Part shown: one piece after another, positions 43,235-53,751 of the stretch
How the letters are laid out: each line of letters opens with the position of its first letter
How positions within the stretch are numbered: the stretch's first letter is position 1
DNA from: an uncultured Blastocatellia bacterium
GTDB lineage: Bacteria > Acidobacteriota > Blastocatellia > Pyrinomonadales > Pyrinomonadaceae
Length of the DNA: 64,000 nucleotides
Direction: 5' to 3'
Assembly: GCA_946480785.1 (NCBI GenBank)
Contig: CAMLLD010000030.1
Span: forward strand, 1 to 64,000
Notes under the pieces: generated by a model
The model's database searches: none
Told to the model about the DNA's origin: nothing
Seen by the model: the letters and a program-made list of their open reading frames with translations, nothing else
Position numbers and translations under genes: made by a program

Positions 43235-44203
43235 ATGACAACAAACACACAGCCCGGTTCTGCAATGCCGACCCGTCTGCTCGGGCGCACGGGAGTCGAA
43301 GTTTCTTTGGTCGGCCTCGGTGGCTGGCACCTCGGCTTCAAATTTCTCGACGAGGAGTTGAGCACGCGCATCATCCGCACCGCGATCGATAACGGCATCA
43401 ACTTCATGGACAACTGTTGGGACTACAACGAAGGCGAGAGCGAGAAGCGGATGGGCAAGGCGTTGAAAGACGGCTACCGCGAGCGTGTGTTTCTGATGAC
43501 GAAGATCGACGGCCGCACGAAGAAAGAAGCCGCGAAACAACTCGACGAATCGCTCGCGCGGATGCAAGTCGATCATATCGACCTGGTCCAACACCACGAG
43601 ATTCTTCGTTACGAAGATCCGCATCGCATCTTTGACGACGACGGCGCGAACGCCGCGCTGCTCGAAGCGCGCGACGCGGGCAAGATCCGTTTCATCGGTT
43701 TCACCGGCCACAAGGATCCGCGCATTCATCTCTACATGCTCGAAGTGGCGAAGCAAAACGGGTTTCGTTTCGACGCCGTGCAGATGCCGCTCAACGTCAT
43801 GGACGCGCACTTTCGCAGTTTTGAAAAACTGGTGCTGCCGGAGTTGGTGAAGGAAGAGATTGGCGTGCTCGCGATGAAGACGCTCGCGAATGGGACCATT
43901 CTCGAGTCGAAGACCGTGAGCGCGACGGAGTGTCTGCAGTATGCGATGAACCTGCCGGTGTCGGTGGTGATCACCGGTTGCGAGAGCATGAAAGATCTCG
44001 AACAAGCGCTCGACGCAGCGCGCACGTTTCAGCCGCTCGGCGACGAACAAGTGCATGACCTGTTAGCGAAGACCGCACAAGCCGCGTCGCGTGGTGAATA
44101 TGAATTATTCAAAACGACGTCGGTCTACGACGGCACCGCTTCTCATCCCGAGTGGCTCGGCGAAGAACCGCCCAAGGTCCAACGCGTGATGCAAACGTCG
44201 TAA
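43235..44203 (+). CDS. Aldo/keto reductase
   Basis: 322 residues from ATG 43235. The NADPH-dependent TIM-barrel oxidoreductase has the catalytic tetrad Asp59 (FMDNCWDY), Tyr64, Lys90 (FLMTKID) and His120 (LVQHHEI), plus the RLLGRTGVEVSLVGLGG start of the family. The C-terminal third (LEQALDAARTFQPLGDEQVH, LLAKTAQAASRGEYELFKTT) is close to YdjG/YghZ-like and ferredoxin-linked branches. There is no Shine-Dalgarno; TAGGCT lies 10 nt before ATG. Substrate is not predictable. Confidence 0.93.
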   Translation: MTTNTQPGSAMPTRLLGRTGVEVSLVGLGGWHLGFKFLDEELSTRIIRTAIDNGINFMDNCWDYNEGESEKRMGKALKDGYRERVFLMTKIDGRTKKEAAKQLDESLARMQVDHIDLVQHHEILRYEDPHRIFDDDGANAALLEARDAGKIRFIGFTGHKDPRIHLYMLEVAKQNGFRFDAVQMPLNVMDAHFRSFEKLVLPELVKEEIGVLAMKTLANGTILESKTVSATECLQYAMNLPVSVVITGCESMKDLEQALDAARTFQPLGDEQVHDLLAKTAQAASRGEYELFKTTSVYDGTASHPEWLGEEPPKVQRVMQTS

Positions 44204-44288
44204 CACGGATTTACACGAAACATTCTCACGGGTCGTGATATTATTCGGCCCAACTTTTCCGTCAAAACCGTCGGGTCCGCCGCCCCCT

Positions 44289-47200
44289 ATGAATTACGAA
44301 CTCCGACCGCCGAATGAATTTACTCTGCTCCACCACGAGTCAGAGCGGCAGTCGAATGGCGACGCCGAGCGCTCGCGCCTCCTGCTCGAATTCAACAACG
44401 CCCTCGTCTCCCAACTCGACCTCCAACAACTACTCAAGTCGATCTTCGAACAGATCAAACAAGTCTTTCGCCAGGCAACTGCCGCCACGCTCGCGATTCA
44501 CGATCCAAAGAAAAACGAACTGCGCATCCACCTGCTGCACTCGGACGACCCCGATCTCTTTCGCGAAGGAATGCCGCTCTCGCTCGATAACACCCCGAGC
44601 GGTCTCGCGTTTCGCTCGCGGCAAACGGTGCTCATAAACAAACTCACCTACGAAGACTTCCCCTCACCGATGATCGAACGCGCGCTCGCCGACGGTCTCA
44701 GATCAGCTTGCAGCGTGCCGCTCATCTCTCACAACCAGGTCGTTGGCACGATGAGCGTTGCCGCCGACACGGAAAACGCTTTCTCGAACCAGGAAGTCGC
44801 GTTGCTGACGCAAGTGGGCCAACAGATCGCGATGCCGATCGAAAACGCGATCAATTTCCACCGCGCGAAGAAAGAAAGCGATCGCAGCCAACTGCTACAG
44901 GAAGTGGGCCAGGCAATCGTCTCGACCCTGAACCTGCGCGAACTTTTCCATACCGTCTCCACCTGTCTGCAACGATTCATAAATCACGACGCCGCCAGCG
45001 TGGTCCTCGTCGATCAGGAAACTGGCCAACTGCGCGTGCACATGCTCGACCGCGCGCCCGACGGGATTTTCGATGAAGGCTCCGTGATGCCGTGGGAAGG
45101 TACGCCACCCGCGCTTTGCATCAAGACGCGCAAGTCGCTCAAGCGAGACACGCTCGATTTCGAAGAGTTCACGGCGCCGCAGTTGCGCATGGCTTACGAG
45201 GCCGGTTTGCGTAGCGGTTGTTCGGTGCCGCTGATCGCGCACGATCAAGTGCTGGGCACGATCAACGTCGGCGCTAATCACGAAGCAGCGTTCACGGACG
45301 AAGACGTCGAACTACTCGAACAGATCGCCAAGCCCGTCGCCGTCGCGATCGAAAACGCGCTCAATTTACGCAACGCCGAACGCGAACGCGATCGTTTCCA
45401 ACTGATGCTCGAGATCAACAACGCGGTGGTTTCGCATCTCGATCTGAAAGATCTCGTGAAGACGATCTCGGCGAGCCTGCGCGACATCATGCCGCACGAC
45501 GCCGCGGGCATCGCGTTGTACGAGCCTGAGTTCAATCACCTGCGCGAGTACACCAACGTTTTCTACACCGACGTCGCTGCGTTTCGCGTCGGCGACACCA
45601 TCCCGCTCGAAGGAACACCGGCCGGCCAGGTCTTCGTCACCGGCGAACCACTGCTGGTCAAACGACCCGACCTCGATCAGTATCCCGCGGATCGTTACTC
45701 ACGTTATCCGGCCGAAGGCAGCCCGAAGTCCGCCTGTCTGGCGTTGATCAGCACGCACGGACACAAGCTCGGCATCGCGGGCGTGAGCAGCACGCGGCCC
45801 GACAATTTCAGCGAGAAGGATCTCGAACTGTTCACCCACGTCTGCGATCAGATTGCAATCGCGGTCCAGAACAGTCTCAACTACGAGCAGGCAAACAGGG
45901 AGCGCGTGCGCGCGCAGATGCTGCTCGAGATCAACAACGCGATTACTACCAACCTCGATCTGCACGAACTCATCCAGGCCACCTCCGCCTGTTTGCGCAA
46001 CTACTTCCAACACGATTTCGCGGGGGTCGCGTTGTACGACGACGAGATCGAACAGTTGTCGGTCCACTCGATCGACCTGGCGCAACCGAACAAGTATCTC
46101 GTTCAGGGCAAGCCTTTCGCACACGAAGGCACGTTGACGGGGCTGGCATTCACCTCACGTAAGCCGGTCGTGCGTAATCGCTTCGATCCGAACGAGACGT
46201 CGTGGTCCATGGCGCGGAAGTTTCACGACGAGCTCGGGCTGAGAGCGATGTGCTTCATTCCGATGATCTGGGGCGACCGCACCGTCGGCGTGCTGAATCT
46301 CGGTTGCCGGCGTGAAGACGCGTTCAGTGAGTCTGACGTGGAACTGCTTACGCACATCGCGGGACAGGTCGCGATCGCTTTCCAAAACAGCTTGAACTTC
46401 CAGCGAGCGAAGAAAGCACAGGAACGAACCCAGACGTTACTGGAAGCGAGCAATGCCATCACTACGACGCTCGATTTACGCGAACTGCTGCGCACTACTT
46501 CATCGTGCCTGCGCCGCTACTTCAATCACGACGTTACCGGGCTCGCGCTTTACGACGAAAGCTCGAACAAGCTAATGGTCCATGCGATCGATCGTTACGA
46601 CAACAGCCGTTTTGCGGCGGAGGGCACCGACTTTTCGCTCGACGGTAGTCCGATGTCGCAGGCCTATCTCACGGGCGAACCGATCCTCGAGTGGCGCATC
46701 GATTTCGAAAAATATCCGGGTCCACAAATGCGCGCGGCGTACGAAGCGGGCTGGCGCTCGGGCGCGTGCATACCGTTGATCGCGCGCGATCGAAAGCTCG
46801 GAGTTCTCGGTCTCGCGAGCCTCCGTGAAGATGGCTTCAGCAAGATCGACTCCGACCTTTTGGTGAACATCGCCGGGCAGGTCGCGCTCGCGGTGGAGAA
46901 CGTTTTGCAGTACCGGCAGATCGAATCGCTGAAGAACAAACTCGCGAGTGAGAAGGGTTATCTCGAAGAAGAGATCAAGACGCAGTATAACTTCGCCGAG
47001 ATCGTGGGCCAGAGCAGCGCGCTCAAGCAGGTGTTGAAGCAGGTGGAAACGGTCGCGCCGACGGATTCCACTGTGTTGCTGATTGGCGAAACCGGCACGG
47101 GGAAGGAGTTGATCGCGCGCGCGATTCACAATCTCAGCTCGCGCAACGAGCGCACGCTCGTGAAACTCAACTGCGCCGCGATTCCCACCGGACTGCTCGA

Positions 47201-47951
47201 GAGCGAATTGTTCGGGCACGAGAAGGGCGCGTTCACGGGCGCGGTCACGTCGCGCGTCGGCCGCTTCGAGCTGGCCCATCAGGGCACGTTACTGCTCGAC
47301 GAGATCGGCGAGATTCCGCTCGACCTGCAACCGAAACTCCTGCGCGTGTTGCAGGAACACGAGTTTGAACGACTCGGCAGCTCGCGCACGATCAAGACCG
47401 ATGCCCGGCTGATCGCCGCGACGAATTGCGATCTCGCGCAGATGGTCCACCAAAAGACGTTTCGCAGCGACCTCTTTTATCGCCTCAACGTCTTTCCGGT
47501 GATGATTCCGCCGTTACGCGAACGCAGTGGCGACATCCCGCTGCTGGTCGGTTACTTCGCGCAGAAACACGCGGCGCGCATGAACAAACACATTAAGACA
47601 GTACCCGCGCCGGCGATGGAAGCGCTGTGTAATTATCACTGGCCGGGCAATGTGCGTGAGCTGGAAAACTTCATCGAGCGCTCGGTGATTCTTTCGCGTG
47701 GCGCGGAGTTGGAGTCGCCGCTGGCTGAATTGTCTTCGGTTCCTGCGGCGGCGGCCGCTACGGCGGGTGATGGTCCAAGCTTACCGGGCAAAGCAACGCT
47801 CGGCACAATGGAAGATATGGAACGCAGTTACATCGAAGAAGTGCTGCGACATGCCAATGGCATGATCGCGGGCAAAGGCGGCGCGGCGGAAATCCTCGGC
47901 CTTCCCAGCTCCACGCTCCGCAGCCGCATGAAGAAACTCGGTATCAAGTAG
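44289..47951 (+). CDS. Sigma-54-dependent activator with five tandem GAF domains (FhlA-like)
   Basis: 1220 residues from ATG 44289 (a GTG 18 codons upstream is less likely). Five GAF domains of about 172 residues follow one another, each ending in a signal helix of the type [20 protein letters not shown] or [20 protein letters not shown]. Then comes an AAA+ domain with GETGTGKE, the sigma-54 loop GAFTGA, Walker B LLLDEIGE, and [13 protein letters not shown], and a Fis-type helix-turn-helix ([20 protein letters not shown]). FhlA of E. coli has two GAF domains that bind formate; five is unusual. No receiver domain, so it responds to ligands rather than phosphorylation. Whether it controls the formate dehydrogenase operon 27 kb away is only a possibility. 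Confidence 0.92.
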   Translation: MNYELRPPNEFTLLHHESERQSNGDAERSRLLLEFNNALVSQLDLQQLLKSIFEQIKQVFRQATAATLAIHDPKKNELRIHLLHSDDPDLFREGMPLSLDNTPSGLAFRSRQTVLINKLTYEDFPSPMIERALADGLRSACSVPLISHNQVVGTMSVAADTENAFSNQEVALLTQVGQQIAMPIENAINFHRAKKESDRSQLLQEVGQAIVSTLNLRELFHTVSTCLQRFINHDAASVVLVDQETGQLRVHMLDRAPDGIFDEGSVMPWEGTPPALCIKTRKSLKRDTLDFEEFTAPQLRMAYEAGLRSGCSVPLIAHDQVLGTINVGANHEAAFTDEDVELLEQIAKPVAVAIENALNLRNAERERDRFQLMLEINNAVVSHLDLKDLVKTISASLRDIMPHDAAGIALYEPEFNHLREYTNVFYTDVAAFRVGDTIPLEGTPAGQVFVTGEPLLVKRPDLDQYPADRYSRYPAEGSPKSACLALISTHGHKLGIAGVSSTRPDNFSEKDLELFTHVCDQIAIAVQNSLNYEQANRERVRAQMLLEINNAITTNLDLHELIQATSACLRNYFQHDFAGVALYDDEIEQLSVHSIDLAQPNKYLVQGKPFAHEGTLTGLAFTSRKPVVRNRFDPNETSWSMARKFHDELGLRAMCFIPMIWGDRTVGVLNLGCRREDAFSESDVELLTHIAGQVAIAFQNSLNFQRAKKAQERTQTLLEASNAITTTLDLRELLRTTSSCLRRYFNHDVTGLALYDESSNKLMVHAIDRYDNSRFAAEGTDFSLDGSPMSQAYLTGEPILEWRIDFEKYPGPQMRAAYEAGWRSGACIPLIARDRKLGVLGLASLREDGFSKIDSDLLVNIAGQVALAVENVLQYRQIESLKNKLASEKGYLEEEIKTQYNFAEIVGQSSALKQVLKQVETVAPTDSTVLLIGETGTGKELIARAIHNLSSRNERTLVKLNCAAIPTGLLESELFGHEKGAFTGAVTSRVGRFELAHQGTLLLDEIGEIPLDLQPKLLRVLQEHEFERLGSSRTIKTDARLIAATNCDLAQMVHQKTFRSDLFYRLNVFPVMIPPLRERSGDIPLLVGYFAQKHAARMNKHIKTVPAPAMEALCNYHWPGNVRELENFIERSVILSRGAELESPLAELSSVPAAAAATAGDGPSLPGKATLGTMEDMERSYIEEVLRHANGMIAGKGGAAEILGLPSSTLRSRMKKLGIK

Positions 47952-47983
47952 TTTTAGTTTAATCAGCTTACAAAGGAGACGCA

Positions 47984-48637
47984 GTGACTATCGGACTCTT
48001 CGAAGAGCCCCGCGAGGCTGTCGAATTATCACAGGCGCATGTGTCGCTGGCGGCGAGGATTCTTTTTTGTGTCTGGGCCGTGCTGGTGAGTGGAATACCG
48101 GCCCTCGCAGCCGCCTACTCCGCCCTGCAAATAACGCAGTTCTTCAGAAGCCTGAGGAATGCTGAAGAAGCAACGAAGGCGAACGTGTTCGCTCACCTGC
48201 ATGCCCTCAACACACCAATGGTCATTGCGCTGGGAATCGCTGCGTTCCTGGCATTAGGGTTTGCTCTGGTCCTCGCTATAGAACCAAAGCGCAGATTGGC
48301 GTCCGTCGGTTTGCCTTTTTCGATCAGTGTTTCAATCCTGGCGGCCATCCCGGCGTTCTTTCTCTGGTTTGCTGAGACCACTATCATTGATGGTTTTTCC
48401 GGCAAACTCGGAGATACGTCGGTTGCGAGTACGGCACGGACTGTAAGTCTACTGCTCTTCGCCGCCCTCGTCTGGGGCCTGCTGGTCCAGGGCGCGGCTG
48501 TTGTGTTCGCAATAGTCTCGCTGTGCATACCCGTAAAAAAGCGGACTGACGCGTTTTCATTACGCCGGGCATTTGTTTGGGCAGTCACAGGTATGCTTCT
48601 GTTGGTCTTCGCCGGCGCCTTCTTTGTCCTCATTTGA
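47984..48637 (+). CDS. Small multi-pass membrane protein of unknown function
   Basis: 217 residues from GTG 47984, with AAAGGAG 6 nt upstream. Four to five transmembrane helices are visible (ILFCVWAVLVSGIPALAAAY, MVIALGIAAFLALGFALVLA, SISVSILAAIPAFFLWF, LLFAALVWGLLVQGAAVVFA, FVWAVTGMLLLVFAGAFFVL). No family is recognised. It follows the five-GAF activator by 32 bp on the same strand and may be co-transcribed, but the start has its own strong ribosome site. Convergent with the TPR regulator. Confidence 0.8.
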   Translation: MTIGLFEEPREAVELSQAHVSLAARILFCVWAVLVSGIPALAAAYSALQITQFFRSLRNAEEATKANVFAHLHALNTPMVIALGIAAFLALGFALVLAIEPKRRLASVGLPFSISVSILAAIPAFFLWFAETTIIDGFSGKLGDTSVASTARTVSLLLFAALVWGLLVQGAAVVFAIVSLCIPVKKRTDAFSLRRAFVWAVTGMLLLVFAGAFFVLI

Positions 48638-48654
48638 TCGCAGAAGTGCCCTTA

Positions 48655-50127
48655 CTATTTTCGTGGACGCCGCCGCACTACTGGCGTCCGTTCCTTGAGC
48701 AAGTCGGGATGTTTAGTTTCGATTCTCTGCGCGAGTCGTTGACGGCCCATGTTAAGCAACTTGGCGGCGTCCGTTACCTGGCCGTTGACTTTCGCCAGCG
48801 TCCGGCGAATCAGATCGCGCTCATACTTCAAAACCTCATCTTCCAGATCGCAGGGTTTATTAAACAGAACCTCGCGCACATCAGCTACTTTCGGCTTGCG
48901 CAGTAGTTCGCCATCGATCTTCTTTCTTACCGCCTTTAGTCTCGGCTTCGTGTCCGGACTCTGACGATCCGCTAACCACTCTCGCGCTTGCGTGTAAGCG
49001 ACTGATTGCACTTCGGGAGGGAGCGTATCTATTTCCTCGATCATGGTGAGCGCCGCGAGTCCGGCGCTGTTCAATGATCCGGCCTGGTGGGCTATTTCAA
49101 TCGCTCGCTGAAAAATGAATTGCGCGTGTTCTGTTTCACGCAGTCGGGCGAGGGCGATCCCTTGCGTGACCAGCGCCTCGGCCAGCAAACATTGTCGTCC
49201 GGCTCTCTCGAAACTGCGGGCGGCGTTGCGCGCTGTCTGTTCGGCCTCTTTGTATTTACCCTCGGCAATGAAGACTTGAGCGCGCGACTCGTCTACTTGT
49301 GACGTTCTTATGCTGTCGCGCGCTCGCATGAACAACCGGCGAGCTTGCTCAAGATGCTGGTGTGCTTCTCTAAAGCGGCGCAGTTCACGGAACACAAACG
49401 CGATGTTGTTCTTTACGTGAGCGCGGAAAATAACATGCCGGGCCCGTTTGAAATGTTCGTCGGCGGCGCGATACTCATTGATTGCGCGTTGAAAATAATC
49501 ATTCCGCTTTTTTGAAGTGGAGCCTATTGCTCTAAGCGTGATGCCAAGCTGATTGTGATAAGTGCCTTTGATTGTTTCGTTGTTGATTCCTGCGAATAGA
49601 CGCGCGTTCTCAGTGAGAATTTTAAGAACCTCTTTGTAACGCGATTCTACCCACTCAACGGATGACAAGATAAGTAAAGCGTTGGCTCGAGCGTTGCCGC
49701 CGGTGGTTAATCGTTCGAGCGCGGCATTAAGCCAAATGCGAGCCTCATCGTTGGCGCCCGCTCGCCAATAACACTGTGCAAGTTCGGCTCGCGCCTCCGC
49801 GACCTTGCGTGAGTCTCCGAGTGCTTCAAACAGTGTTATGCTCTCCGTTATCAAATCTCGCGCATAGTCGTCCGCTTCTCTAATTCCGCTTACGCCGCCA
49901 AGCCAGCCGGTAAGAATGCCGACGCATAAGAGCACGCGAGGAACAACATCGGTATCGAGTCCCTTAGTGTCGGGCCGGCTCCCGATCCCTTTCCAGAGCG
50001 GGAACATCACATCGCGCGCTGCCTGGTATTCGCCTCTGTCTTTTAGTTCCAGCGCCGTTCGGCATTTGAGTTCGGCTTCTTCGTTCGCAGTAAGGTGCGA
50101 GGTATCCAACTTCGGAGAGGTTCGCAT
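48655..50127 (-). CDS. TPR protein with C-terminal Fis-type helix-turn-helix (putative regulator)
   Basis: 490 residues, cytoplasmic. About eight TPR-like repeats (AELAQCYWRAGANDEARIWL, NNIAFVFRELRRFREAHQHL, EALVTQGIALARLRETEHAQ) are followed by a Fis/HTH_8-like motif near the C-terminus (LIRRTLAKVNGQVTDAAKLL, NMGRQRLAQRIETKH) and a basic tail (RRRPRK). TPRs would bind a peptide or protein and the HTH a DNA site. It is divergent from a tiny secreted-peptide gene 183 bp away, an arrangement I believe is recurrent in Pyrinomonadaceae-type genomes, so the peptide gene is a likely target. Confidence 0.85.
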   Translation of the reverse strand: MRTSPKLDTSHLTANEEAELKCRTALELKDRGEYQAARDVMFPLWKGIGSRPDTKGLDTDVVPRVLLCVGILTGWLGGVSGIREADDYARDLITESITLFEALGDSRKVAEARAELAQCYWRAGANDEARIWLNAALERLTTGGNARANALLILSSVEWVESRYKEVLKILTENARLFAGINNETIKGTYHNQLGITLRAIGSTSKKRNDYFQRAINEYRAADEHFKRARHVIFRAHVKNNIAFVFRELRRFREAHQHLEQARRLFMRARDSIRTSQVDESRAQVFIAEGKYKEAEQTARNAARSFERAGRQCLLAEALVTQGIALARLRETEHAQFIFQRAIEIAHQAGSLNSAGLAALTMIEEIDTLPPEVQSVAYTQAREWLADRQSPDTKPRLKAVRKKIDGELLRKPKVADVREVLFNKPCDLEDEVLKYERDLIRRTLAKVNGQVTDAAKLLNMGRQRLAQRIETKHPDLLKERTPVVRRRPRK

Positions 50128-50170
50128 AGTTTGAGACTTTCAGTTTTTGAGAGATGAGCGAATGAAAACG

Positions 50171-50189
50171 CGGCGATATTAAATCGCCG
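50171..50189. promoter_or_regulatory. Candidate operator CGGCGAT-N5-ATCGCCG
   Basis: A 7-bp perfect inverted repeat with a 5-bp AT-rich centre lies 44 bp upstream of the TPR-HTH start and 121 bp upstream of the peptide start. Its size and symmetry suit a Fis-type HTH dimer. Binding is inference only. Confidence 0.4.
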
Positions 50190-50310
50190 TAACTTAATCC
50201 CGCAAGTGTCTCTAGCCTCCCTGTAAGAAGTCCCTGCGTTGTTATTCCCGGCTCTTTTATGTAAAAACTTTGACATCGTTTTCTCCAACGCCTGAAGGAG
50301 CTTGAAACCC

Positions 50311-50469
50311 ATGAAAAGACTCATAATGACAGTCGCGCTTGTGTGCGCTCTCTCAACCTCAATCTTCGCGGGAGAGATGCCGACGACCGGCAAGTCCGAG
50401 CCACCGCCGCCGCCAGCAACATCGAGCACATTACTAAGCGTCGTAGTGACGCTGATCACGTTGAGATAG
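50311..50469 (+). CDS. 52-residue secreted Pro-rich peptide divergent from the TPR regulator
   Basis: Short gene with GAAGGAG 10 nt before ATG 50311. The product has a clear signal peptide (MKRLIMTVALVCALSTSIFA, cleavage after Ala20), then a mature peptide of 32 residues: GEMPTTGKSEPPPPPATSST followed by the hydrophobic tail LLSVVVTLITLR. The pattern of a G-E-(M/I)-P-T start, a proline run and a short Val/Leu/Thr-rich tail recalls small uncharacterised peptides in Acidobacteriota; I do not know a function. A signal, membrane-active or surface-anchored peptide are options. No terminator is clear. Confidence 0.68.
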   Translation: MKRLIMTVALVCALSTSIFAGEMPTTGKSEPPPPPATSSTLLSVVVTLITLR

Positions 50470-50654
50470 ACCACTCTTAACCACGCCTCACTCTCATCCT
50501 CAACCGTCATGCCGGCGGCGTGGGCAACGTGTGTGTAATTTCATGTAGCGATATTTACTACGACTTGGATCAAGGGTCTCGCCGGTGTGTGTTGCGACTG
50601 GAATTGACGGTCACTTATAAAGCGGTCTAGCTCGCGCAGCCCAGAGCGCGGCCG

Positions 50655-50696
50655 GGGCGTCACTTGGGCCTATGTCGAAGGGGGTGAGTGACGCCC
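50655..50696. repeat. Inverted repeat GGGCGTCACT/AGTGACGCCC downstream of the low-complexity secreted protein
   Basis: A 10-bp perfect stem with a 22-nt loop lies 30 bp past the minus-strand stop at 50726 and 186 bp past the peptide stop on the plus strand. No T-run follows, so it may be a factor-dependent end or an mRNA 3' protector for either gene. Confidence 0.4.
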
Positions 50697-50725
50697 GCGA
50701 ATCTCAGATGTTTATACTGCTTTCG

Positions 50726-53700
50726 TTAGCGACGGCGGCCGCTGAAGTTGGGCCGTGATGCGCCGCTGAAGTTGGGTCTGGACGCGCCGCTGTTGGCGCG
50801 CGCCGTGTTGAAGTTTTGCGCGCGTTCCTGGCCCAGGCTGCGGGCTTGGTGCTGATTCTGCACCCAGCTTCGGTCTTGTGAACGTTGCACGGTTTCCCAA
50901 CCGTTGTCGGTGCGTTGCTGCACGCCCGTCGATTGGTTGTAGCGATAGATGTTGCCGTTGCGATCGGCGTAGACGTTGTTGTTCGCGACCGCGACGCCGT
51001 TGTTTGTGTTCGGGTTGTAAGCGAACGCACCACCGCCGGTCGTGACCGCGCCGGTTGAGCCGTTGCGCACGCCGCCGACCGCGCCGCCGCTGATCACGCC
51101 CGTGTTCGGGTTGTAAGTCACGCCACGCGCACCCGCGGCGGCGTTGCCGTTGTAAGCGTTGCTCACCGCGCCCGCCTGGCCCGCTGCAATGCGGCCGGTG
51201 TTCGGGTTGTAAGCGACTGCGCCACCGGCAGTCACGGTGTTGCCGGTGTAAACGTTAGTGTTCGTGAATCCGCGCGCGGCGTATCGCGTACCGTTCGCGG
51301 TCGTGCCGGCGTAGGCTTTTGCATAACCGACGTTGCCGGTGTAAGCGTTGGCCCATGCGGCCCGCGTGCCCGACGCGTAGTAATAACTGTTCGCGTAAGC
51401 ATAGCCCCAACCGGAAGCGACGCCCCAATTGAAGACGACGCCGTAGCCGTAGGTGTAAGGCGCGCCGTACCAGTACGCGCCGACATAAGGCGGGTAATAC
51501 CAGCCGGTGCCGTAGACCACGACGTTGCTCGCGGTCACCACAGTGCCGTAATAACCAGGCGTGTAGCCGACGTAGACCACTTCCGGCGTTGAGCCGTAGA
51601 TCTTCACGTAAGTGACGTAGTGCAACGGCGAAGCGACGGGTATTGAATAAATGACCGCCGGGACTGACGCGGCGACGACCCATGGACCAGCCGCTGACGT
51701 GGCGACAAACCAAACTCCGTTATAAACCGCGTAATAACTATTCGAGTTAACGACAATAACGGGCGTCGAAGTGTTAACTGCGTACTGCAACGTGGTGTTT
51801 TCTATTTGTTTGAACTGTGGTGTGCCATCGTAAATGACATTGATAGTAGTCGTGGCGCGCGAGACTGTTTCCGTTTGCGGGATGCTGTTGGCAATCAATG
51901 CTTCCTTCGCCTGCGGTGTGCCGGCGACTGAAACGAGCACGTTCGCTTTCTCGTGAGTCGCCGGAATGCGCGCGAAGTCCGCGGGCAGTTTGTCCGGCGC
52001 GACGTACGTCCATGGACCACGCATCGACTGCGCGCTGAACCAGCGGCCGGCGAGCAGGATGTAGTGGGCCTGGGTCGTCGTGTGAACGAAGATGTCGTTC
52101 TCGGTGTTGGTGACGTAGACGAGCTCGGTATTCGGAATCGACGCGACCAGCGGATCGCCATTGGTTTGCAAAAGCTCAGCGGGTTCGGTGCTGACGTAGA
52201 TGTCGGGTAGTTGATTGGTTCGCACCGCGTCGGTTAGCGTGATCGATTTCGCTGTGTCTGCCGGGCCGTTCAGGAGGTCGACCTGTTTGCTTGCGGCGGC
52301 AAGCTCGAGCGCCTTTGCGAGGTCTTTCGGAGCTTGCGCAGCGGGCTGCCACGAGGTCATGGAATCGTCGGCTCGCAACCAGCCGTTCAGCAGGTGCAGG
52401 TAGAAGTTGTCGTGGCGGTCGCGTAAAAGCAGGACGCGCGTGTTGATAACACGCTCTAAATCGGTGCCTGCTACCTGACGAAAGACTGGTGGGCCGTCGA
52501 TTAAAACCAGGATTGACGCTCTGGTGCTGAAGAAAACCCGCGGGGGATCGTTCTTCACGTTGTAACCAACACTTGCACTCGCACGATCGGCATCGTTCGC
52601 GGCCATCTCAGCCAACAGACGATCGAGCGCGATTGCTTCACCACGCTGTTGCGCGTGCGATTGCAGCGCACTCTGAAGCAGCGCAGCCTTCTCCGGCGCG
52701 GCCGGAAAACTCACGCGCGTGACTCTGATATCGGAAAAACTCACCAGCCGTTTGGCCTTGTCGATCTCGGTGCGCGCTGCGAACCAAAGCACGCCGAAAG
52801 AAGGCTGTGCCGGCGAGCCATTCGCCACGGAAAACGCGGCGCGGCCGAGCCACTGGTTCCCTTCCCACTGCTCCATCTGCGGCTGATAGACGGCAAACGA
52901 ACTACCGCCCACCGCAAACTTTCGCGGCCAACCATTGTCGGTAGCGGCCGGGCCAGCGGCCACAGCAGAAGCTGCAGCAGCAGACGCCGCAGCAGCAGGC
53001 GCGGCCGCTGCGGTTTCCGCACGTAAACGTTCGTGATCGAAGTTCGTCGTGACGATCACGACCTCGCCGTCGTCGTAAGCGATCTGCGAAGTCGCCAGAT
53101 ACGTTGGTCCACCCTGCGGCAGATCGCGAAACTCCGAGACGATCCGCACCGGCTTACGGTCGTACGAAGCCAGAACCTCAACGCGTCTTTGCTCGCGCGT
53201 GACTGCATCGAGCCACACGATCATCGTGTCTCCGTTTTGGAACACGTCGTGTCCTTCGGCGCGCATGAGCTTCTGCTCACCACTCATCTCAGGAGTTTTC
53301 ACAGCACTCGCCATGAACTGCTGCATCTGCTCGGGCGACAAGTTGCCGTAAGCACGCGCCAGATCGCCGAGCTGCTGCACCGTTTCCTTAAACTCCTTGA
53401 ACTTCCTCTCCGCGACCGCTTTGCGCAGTCCGAACTTCGGCAGATCCGGCTCGGGCGTTTTCGAGATCAGCGTCGTCTGCATCTGCCCGTTTGCGTCGTA
53501 ACGCACTGCGGCCACTTGCACGCTCTTCGTCTCGCCTTTGCGCTGCACTTCGGTGCGCAGCTTCCATTGATACTCTCGCAGCGGCGTGGCAGAGCCGCGC
53601 CTCACATCCGGCGGCGGAGCCGGTGCCGTCTGTTTTGTTTGAGCCGGTGCGGTCTGTTTTGTTTGAGCGGGCGTGGTGAGGGCGCTCAAGCCAATCAGCG

Positions 53701-53740
53701 CCCCCAATCCGACACCCAGCAGTAGGGTTTTCATCTCCAT
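50726..53740 (-). CDS. Large secreted protein with repeated GPW motifs and Gly/Asn/Tyr-rich tail
   Basis: 1004 residues from ATG 53740, with GGAGG a few nt upstream; the frame extends further to a TTG without support. A signal peptide (KTLLLGVGLGALIGLSALTT) precedes a tandem KQTAPAQT repeat. The middle holds three related units of ~45 residues ending in a small-residue-GPW or similar (WLRADDSMTSWQPA, WFSAQSMRGPWTYVAP, WFVATSAAGPWVVAAS). The last ~270 residues are Tyr/Gly/Ala/Asn-rich with repeated AYNPNTG/TYNPNTG motifs and an Arg-rich end with two RPNFSG units. It may be a surface or envelope protein; databases sometimes label such proteins as carbohydrate-binding. It follows the DUF4136 gene after 11 nt. 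Confidence 0.8.
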   Translation of the reverse strand: MEMKTLLLGVGLGALIGLSALTTPAQTKQTAPAQTKQTAPAPPPDVRRGSATPLREYQWKLRTEVQRKGETKSVQVAAVRYDANGQMQTTLISKTPEPDLPKFGLRKAVAERKFKEFKETVQQLGDLARAYGNLSPEQMQQFMASAVKTPEMSGEQKLMRAEGHDVFQNGDTMIVWLDAVTREQRRVEVLASYDRKPVRIVSEFRDLPQGGPTYLATSQIAYDDGEVVIVTTNFDHERLRAETAAAAPAAAASAAAASAVAAGPAATDNGWPRKFAVGGSSFAVYQPQMEQWEGNQWLGRAAFSVANGSPAQPSFGVLWFAARTEIDKAKRLVSFSDIRVTRVSFPAAPEKAALLQSALQSHAQQRGEAIALDRLLAEMAANDADRASASVGYNVKNDPPRVFFSTRASILVLIDGPPVFRQVAGTDLERVINTRVLLLRDRHDNFYLHLLNGWLRADDSMTSWQPAAQAPKDLAKALELAAASKQVDLLNGPADTAKSITLTDAVRTNQLPDIYVSTEPAELLQTNGDPLVASIPNTELVYVTNTENDIFVHTTTQAHYILLAGRWFSAQSMRGPWTYVAPDKLPADFARIPATHEKANVLVSVAGTPQAKEALIANSIPQTETVSRATTTINVIYDGTPQFKQIENTTLQYAVNTSTPVIVVNSNSYYAVYNGVWFVATSAAGPWVVAASVPAVIYSIPVASPLHYVTYVKIYGSTPEVVYVGYTPGYYGTVVTASNVVVYGTGWYYPPYVGAYWYGAPYTYGYGVVFNWGVASGWGYAYANSYYYASGTRAAWANAYTGNVGYAKAYAGTTANGTRYAARGFTNTNVYTGNTVTAGGAVAYNPNTGRIAAGQAGAVSNAYNGNAAAGARGVTYNPNTGVISGGAVGGVRNGSTGAVTTGGGAFAYNPNTNNGVAVANNNVYADRNGNIYRYNQSTGVQQRTDNGWETVQRSQDRSWVQNQHQARSLGQERAQNFNTARANSGASRPNFSGASRPNFSGRRR

Positions 53741-53751
53741 TTCACCTCCGC

